Positions 22,261 through 23,872 of a stretch of 23,872 bases of DNA are shown piece by piece. A program made the position numbers and the translations under genes. This DNA comes from Cyanobacteria bacterium UBA4641 (GTDB taxonomy: Bacteria; Cyanobacteriota; Vampirovibrionia; Gastranaerophilales; Gastranaerophilaceae), in NCBI GenBank assembly GCA_002405805.1, contig DHMN01000003.1, forward strand, positions 65,342 through 89,213. The letters run 5' to 3'. The notes under the pieces are model-generated. The model was given only the letters and a program-made list of their open reading frames with translations. It was not told the DNA's origin and made no database searches. How positions within the stretch are numbered: the first letter of the stretch is position 1; every line of letters begins with the position of its first letter.

Positions 22261-22821
22261 CTACTTCCACAAACCATTATTTTCAGGTGGTGGCAAAAGT
22301 GGCTTAAAGAAGAAACCCGGAGTTCCAAGTCCGCCAAACGGCGCACGCGCAGGATGATTTTGTTCAAATCTTGCACGGCCTTCGGCTTTCATTTTTTCAA
22401 GCTCAGCCTTTTGTTTTTTGTTCAAAATACTTTCAAACTCTTGAGAATTTTTGCGTCTGATTTCTTGCGCTTGTTTTTCAAGCTCTTTAATCTCTGCATT
22501 AATTTCTTCTATGCGCTCATCTTGCGCACGCTTAACCATCTTGGTAAGTCTTACTGTTTCGATTTCTTGACGCTTAACCTCAATTTTCATCATTATTGGT
22601 GCAATTTCCTCACGTCCTTGCTTGTGGATTTGACGCGCTTTTTCTTTTTGTTTATCTGTCAAATTCAAACGTTGCTCAAATTGTTTGCGCATAGCCTCTT
22701 TCGGATTTTGGCGCAACATGTTTTGAGAACTAGGAGCCTGCGTATTTTGTGCAAACGCTCCACTGTTGCAGCCGATTGCAAATATTGAAACTAATAATAA
22801 TGATGATAATACTTTGTTCAT
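22261..22821 (-). CDS. Periplasmic Spy/CpxP/CnrX-like (LTXXQ) protein
   Basis: Likely periplasmic helical chaperone or sensor. 186 aa: signal sequence with two possible processing sites, a lipobox-like AIGC18 or a signal peptidase I site after GAFA24; then a long helical region (about 40-155) with the two LTXXQ-type repeats of Spy/CpxP, LTDKQ (54-58) and LNKKQ (133-137); then a Pro/Gly/Phe-rich tail (160-186). Spy and CpxP sense and buffer misfolded periplasmic protein, while CnrX and ZraP of the same fold bind metals. H66, M77, M78 and M144 are possible ligands, but no metal site can be claimed. AAGGAA precedes the ATG. It lies 19 bp after the ECF sigma gene and last in the operon, so it is probably a target of, or sensor for, that sigma factor. 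Confidence 0.8.
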   Translation of the reverse strand: MNKVLSSLLLVSIFAIGCNSGAFAQNTQAPSSQNMLRQNPKEAMRKQFEQRLNLTDKQKEKARQIHKQGREEIAPIMMKIEVKRQEIETVRLTKMVKRAQDERIEEINAEIKELEKQAQEIRRKNSQEFESILNKKQKAELEKMKAEGRARFEQNHPARAPFGGLGTPGFFFKPLLPPPENNGLWK

Positions 22822-22840
22822 TTTATTTTCCTTATTATTT

Positions 22841-23338
22841 TTACATTAAATCTTTCAGCTTTTCCGCCAATTCTTTTTTTGCGTTGTAAATTCTTGATTT
22901 GACTGTCCCTAAAGGGCATTTCAATTTACTTGCGCATTCTTCGTATGAATATCCGTTAATTTCACACATTATAATAACTTCTTTAAACTTAGGTTTCAAT
23001 TGATTAATCGCATTTGCGATTGTCTTTTGCCTCTCAAGACTAACAACTTTGTCCTCCGGCAAAGTCTTTTTGTCTTTTATGTTAGACATAACCAAATCAT
23101 CGGAGGTCGAAGTTTGAACGACCTTGTGATAAGCGGATTTTAGGTAATCAAGAGAAGCATTGCGCGTAATTGATGAAATCCAGCTTTTTATTGAACCTTG
23201 TTCCTTGTATTTTTCGGAATTTTTCCAAATTTTCAAATATACCTCTTGTTCCAAATCCTCATTATCTTCTTTGGTAATAAGACGTATAATACTTTTTATA
23301 TTCTGCTTATTTGATTCTATTACTTTGTTAAAATCCAT
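22841..23338 (-). CDS. ECF-type RNA polymerase sigma factor
   Basis: Extracytoplasmic-function sigma factor, 165 aa from ATG at 23338 (a GTG at 23344 would add two residues; neither has a clear ribosome site, so coupling to the upstream gene is likely). Region 2 spans about 8-75 (EDNEDLEQEVYLKIWKN, GSIKSWISSITRNASLDYLK) and region 4 about 108-160 (INQLKPKFKEVIIMCEINGYSYEECASKLKCPLGTVKSRIYNAKKEL, an HTH with the TVKSR recognition pattern). Regions 1 and 3 are absent, as in ECF sigmas. The anti-sigma gene ends 12 bp upstream and the Spy-like gene begins 19 bp downstream: a self-contained envelope-stress or metal-stress switch. I could not identify its target promoter. Confidence 0.93.
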   Translation of the reverse strand: MDFNKVIESNKQNIKSIIRLITKEDNEDLEQEVYLKIWKNSEKYKEQGSIKSWISSITRNASLDYLKSAYHKVVQTSTSDDLVMSNIKDKKTLPEDKVVSLERQKTIANAINQLKPKFKEVIIMCEINGYSYEECASKLKCPLGTVKSRIYNAKKELAEKLKDLM

Positions 23339-23350
23339 CAACACCGTCTG

Positions 23351-23695
23351 CTATTCTACATAAATCAACCCATAAGAATCTACAGGCAAGCCCAAATCCT
23401 CAGCACTCAATGCTGAACCGTATTTCAATGTATCAGACACATCGGTGTTGAAATTCAAGACGCCTAAGGTTGTTCCGCTAACCATCAACATAAAAAGAGC
23501 ACAAGCAACTTTGACTTTTGCCCAATTTCTGCGTTTTTCCCTCATATAAGGCTTAGCTTCCTGAATCAATTCAGACACGCGGAGCATTTTTTCATGCTCT
23601 TTGCGACAGTCTTCGCAGTGCTGAATATGTTCATTCAGTTCATCTTCGCTTCTAAAAGTAAATAAGGCTTCGTATTTCGTGCATTTTTCGTTCAT
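23351..23695 (-). CDS. Zinc-finger anti-sigma factor, single membrane span
   Basis: Membrane anti-sigma factor expected to hold the adjacent ECF sigma inactive. 114 aa: cytoplasmic anti-sigma domain with the ZAS motif H23-x3-C27-x2-C30 (HIQHCEDC) and C5 as possible fourth ligand, then a hydrophobic span at about 63-83 (VACALFMLMVSGTTLGVL) and a short periplasmic tail of about 30 residues ending YGLIYVE. That tail is too small for a sensing domain of its own, which fits sensing by the separate Spy-like protein. First gene of the operon; AGAGG lies 8 nt before the ATG. Anti-sigma before sigma is the reverse of the commonest order but not rare. Confidence 0.88.
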   Translation of the reverse strand: MNEKCTKYEALFTFRSEDELNEHIQHCEDCRKEHEKMLRVSELIQEAKPYMREKRRNWAKVKVACALFMLMVSGTTLGVLNFNTDVSDTLKYGSALSAEDLGLPVDSYGLIYVE

Positions 23696-23730
23696 ATTAT
23701 CAACCTCTATACTTATATAACGATTGTAAA

Positions 23731-23760
23731 ATAAAAAAGTTCATTTTTCAAAAAGAACTT
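23731..23760 (-). terminator. Terminator of a gene to the right of the window
   Basis: On the minus strand AAGTTC (23760-23755), TTTTTGAAAAAT as upper stem and loop, and GAACTT (23742-23737), followed by TTTTA. The T-run is on the minus strand only, so it would stop transcription entering from beyond position 23872. Confidence 0.55.
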
Positions 23761-23765
23761 AACAG

Positions 23766-23789
23766 TCATTCCGAATTTAGTTCGGAATC
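23766..23789. repeat. REP-like hairpin, copy 4
   Basis: GTC-ATTCCGAA (to 23775), loop TTTAG, TTCGGAAT (23781-23788). Same stem as the copy at 44-64 with a different loop. Confidence 0.8.
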
Positions 23790-23813
23790 TCAAATTGAGC
23801 ACTTAGGTCATTG

Positions 23814-23838
23814 TCACCCTGAATTTATTTCAGGGTCT
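23814..23838. repeat. REP-like hairpin, copy 5
   Basis: GTC... ACCCTGAA (23816-23823), loop TTTAT, TTCAGGGT (23829-23836). Two stem pairs differ from copy 4 and both changes are matched on the other arm. Another element starts at 23854 (GTCATGCTGAAC) and looks like copy 1, but diverges near the window end, where pairing cannot be judged. Confidence 0.8.
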
Positions 23839-23872
23839 ATCCATTTGAGTTTAGTCATGCTGAACTGCGGAT

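Noticed and set aside
23700..23762. ECF-type autoregulatory promoter (GAACTT with CGTT downstream) before the anti-sigma gene
   Set aside because: The GAACTT is part of the terminator stem at 23731-23760, and the spacing to CGTT is about 14, too short for the usual ECF pattern.

Overview
The window is AT-rich bacterial chromosome with dense, mostly operonic genes. Gene content points to a diderm bacterium that makes lipid A: lpxB, lpxI and an LptD-like outer-membrane protein. The type IV pilin-like protein with a GFTLAEVLITLAIIG-type N-terminus, the MurT-type Mur ligase beside LPS genes, and several proteins I cannot place in any known family fit a non-photosynthetic cyanobacterial relative (Melainabacteria/Vampirovibrionia, probably a gut Gastranaerophilales). 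That assignment is inference from memory of such genomes, not a search result.

Layout. 1-282: intergenic, with three REP-like hairpins. 283-2956 (+): dgt (dGTPase), xerD (tyrosine recombinase) and a bioD-like ATPase. 3160-3984 (+): FliA/WhiG-type sigma factor. 4066-5148 (+): pilin-like protein with a lectin-like C-terminus. 5235-6899 (-): large membrane protein of unknown function. 6981-13201 (-): an envelope operon transcribed as a 34-aa membrane peptide, M23 endopeptidase, lptD-like gene, class II aldolase, lpxI and lpxB. 13416-16016 (+): clpB, ended by a perfect GC-rich terminator. 16132-17019 (+): remnants of three genes (metallophosphoesterase, response regulator, histidine kinase) fused by deletions. 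17301-17471 (+): a 56-aa gene with a strong ribosome binding site. 17507-18850 (-): a small membrane protein and surE. About 18955-19116 (+): an apparent free-standing small RNA unit whose promoter matches that of the 56-aa gene. 19123-21528 (-): murT, pdxJ and a four-cysteine protein. 21615-21968 (+): small membrane protein. 21966-22260: cluster of inverted repeats. 22261-23695 (-): anti-sigma factor, ECF sigma factor and a Spy/CpxP/CnrX-like periplasmic protein. The right end has more REP-like hairpins.

Most genes serve envelope building and maintenance: lipid A synthesis and export, peptidoglycan cleavage and amidation, and a periplasm-sensing sigma module. The others are ordinary housekeeping (dNTP control, chromosome dimer resolution, B6 and possibly biotin synthesis, protein disaggregation). 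The least expected items are the candidate small RNA with its shared promoter element, the two families of dispersed intergenic repeats (one with compensatory stem changes), the three-gene graveyard, and the sigma/anti-sigma/Spy-like operon. No tRNA, rRNA, CRISPR array, intact insertion sequence or prophage was seen.
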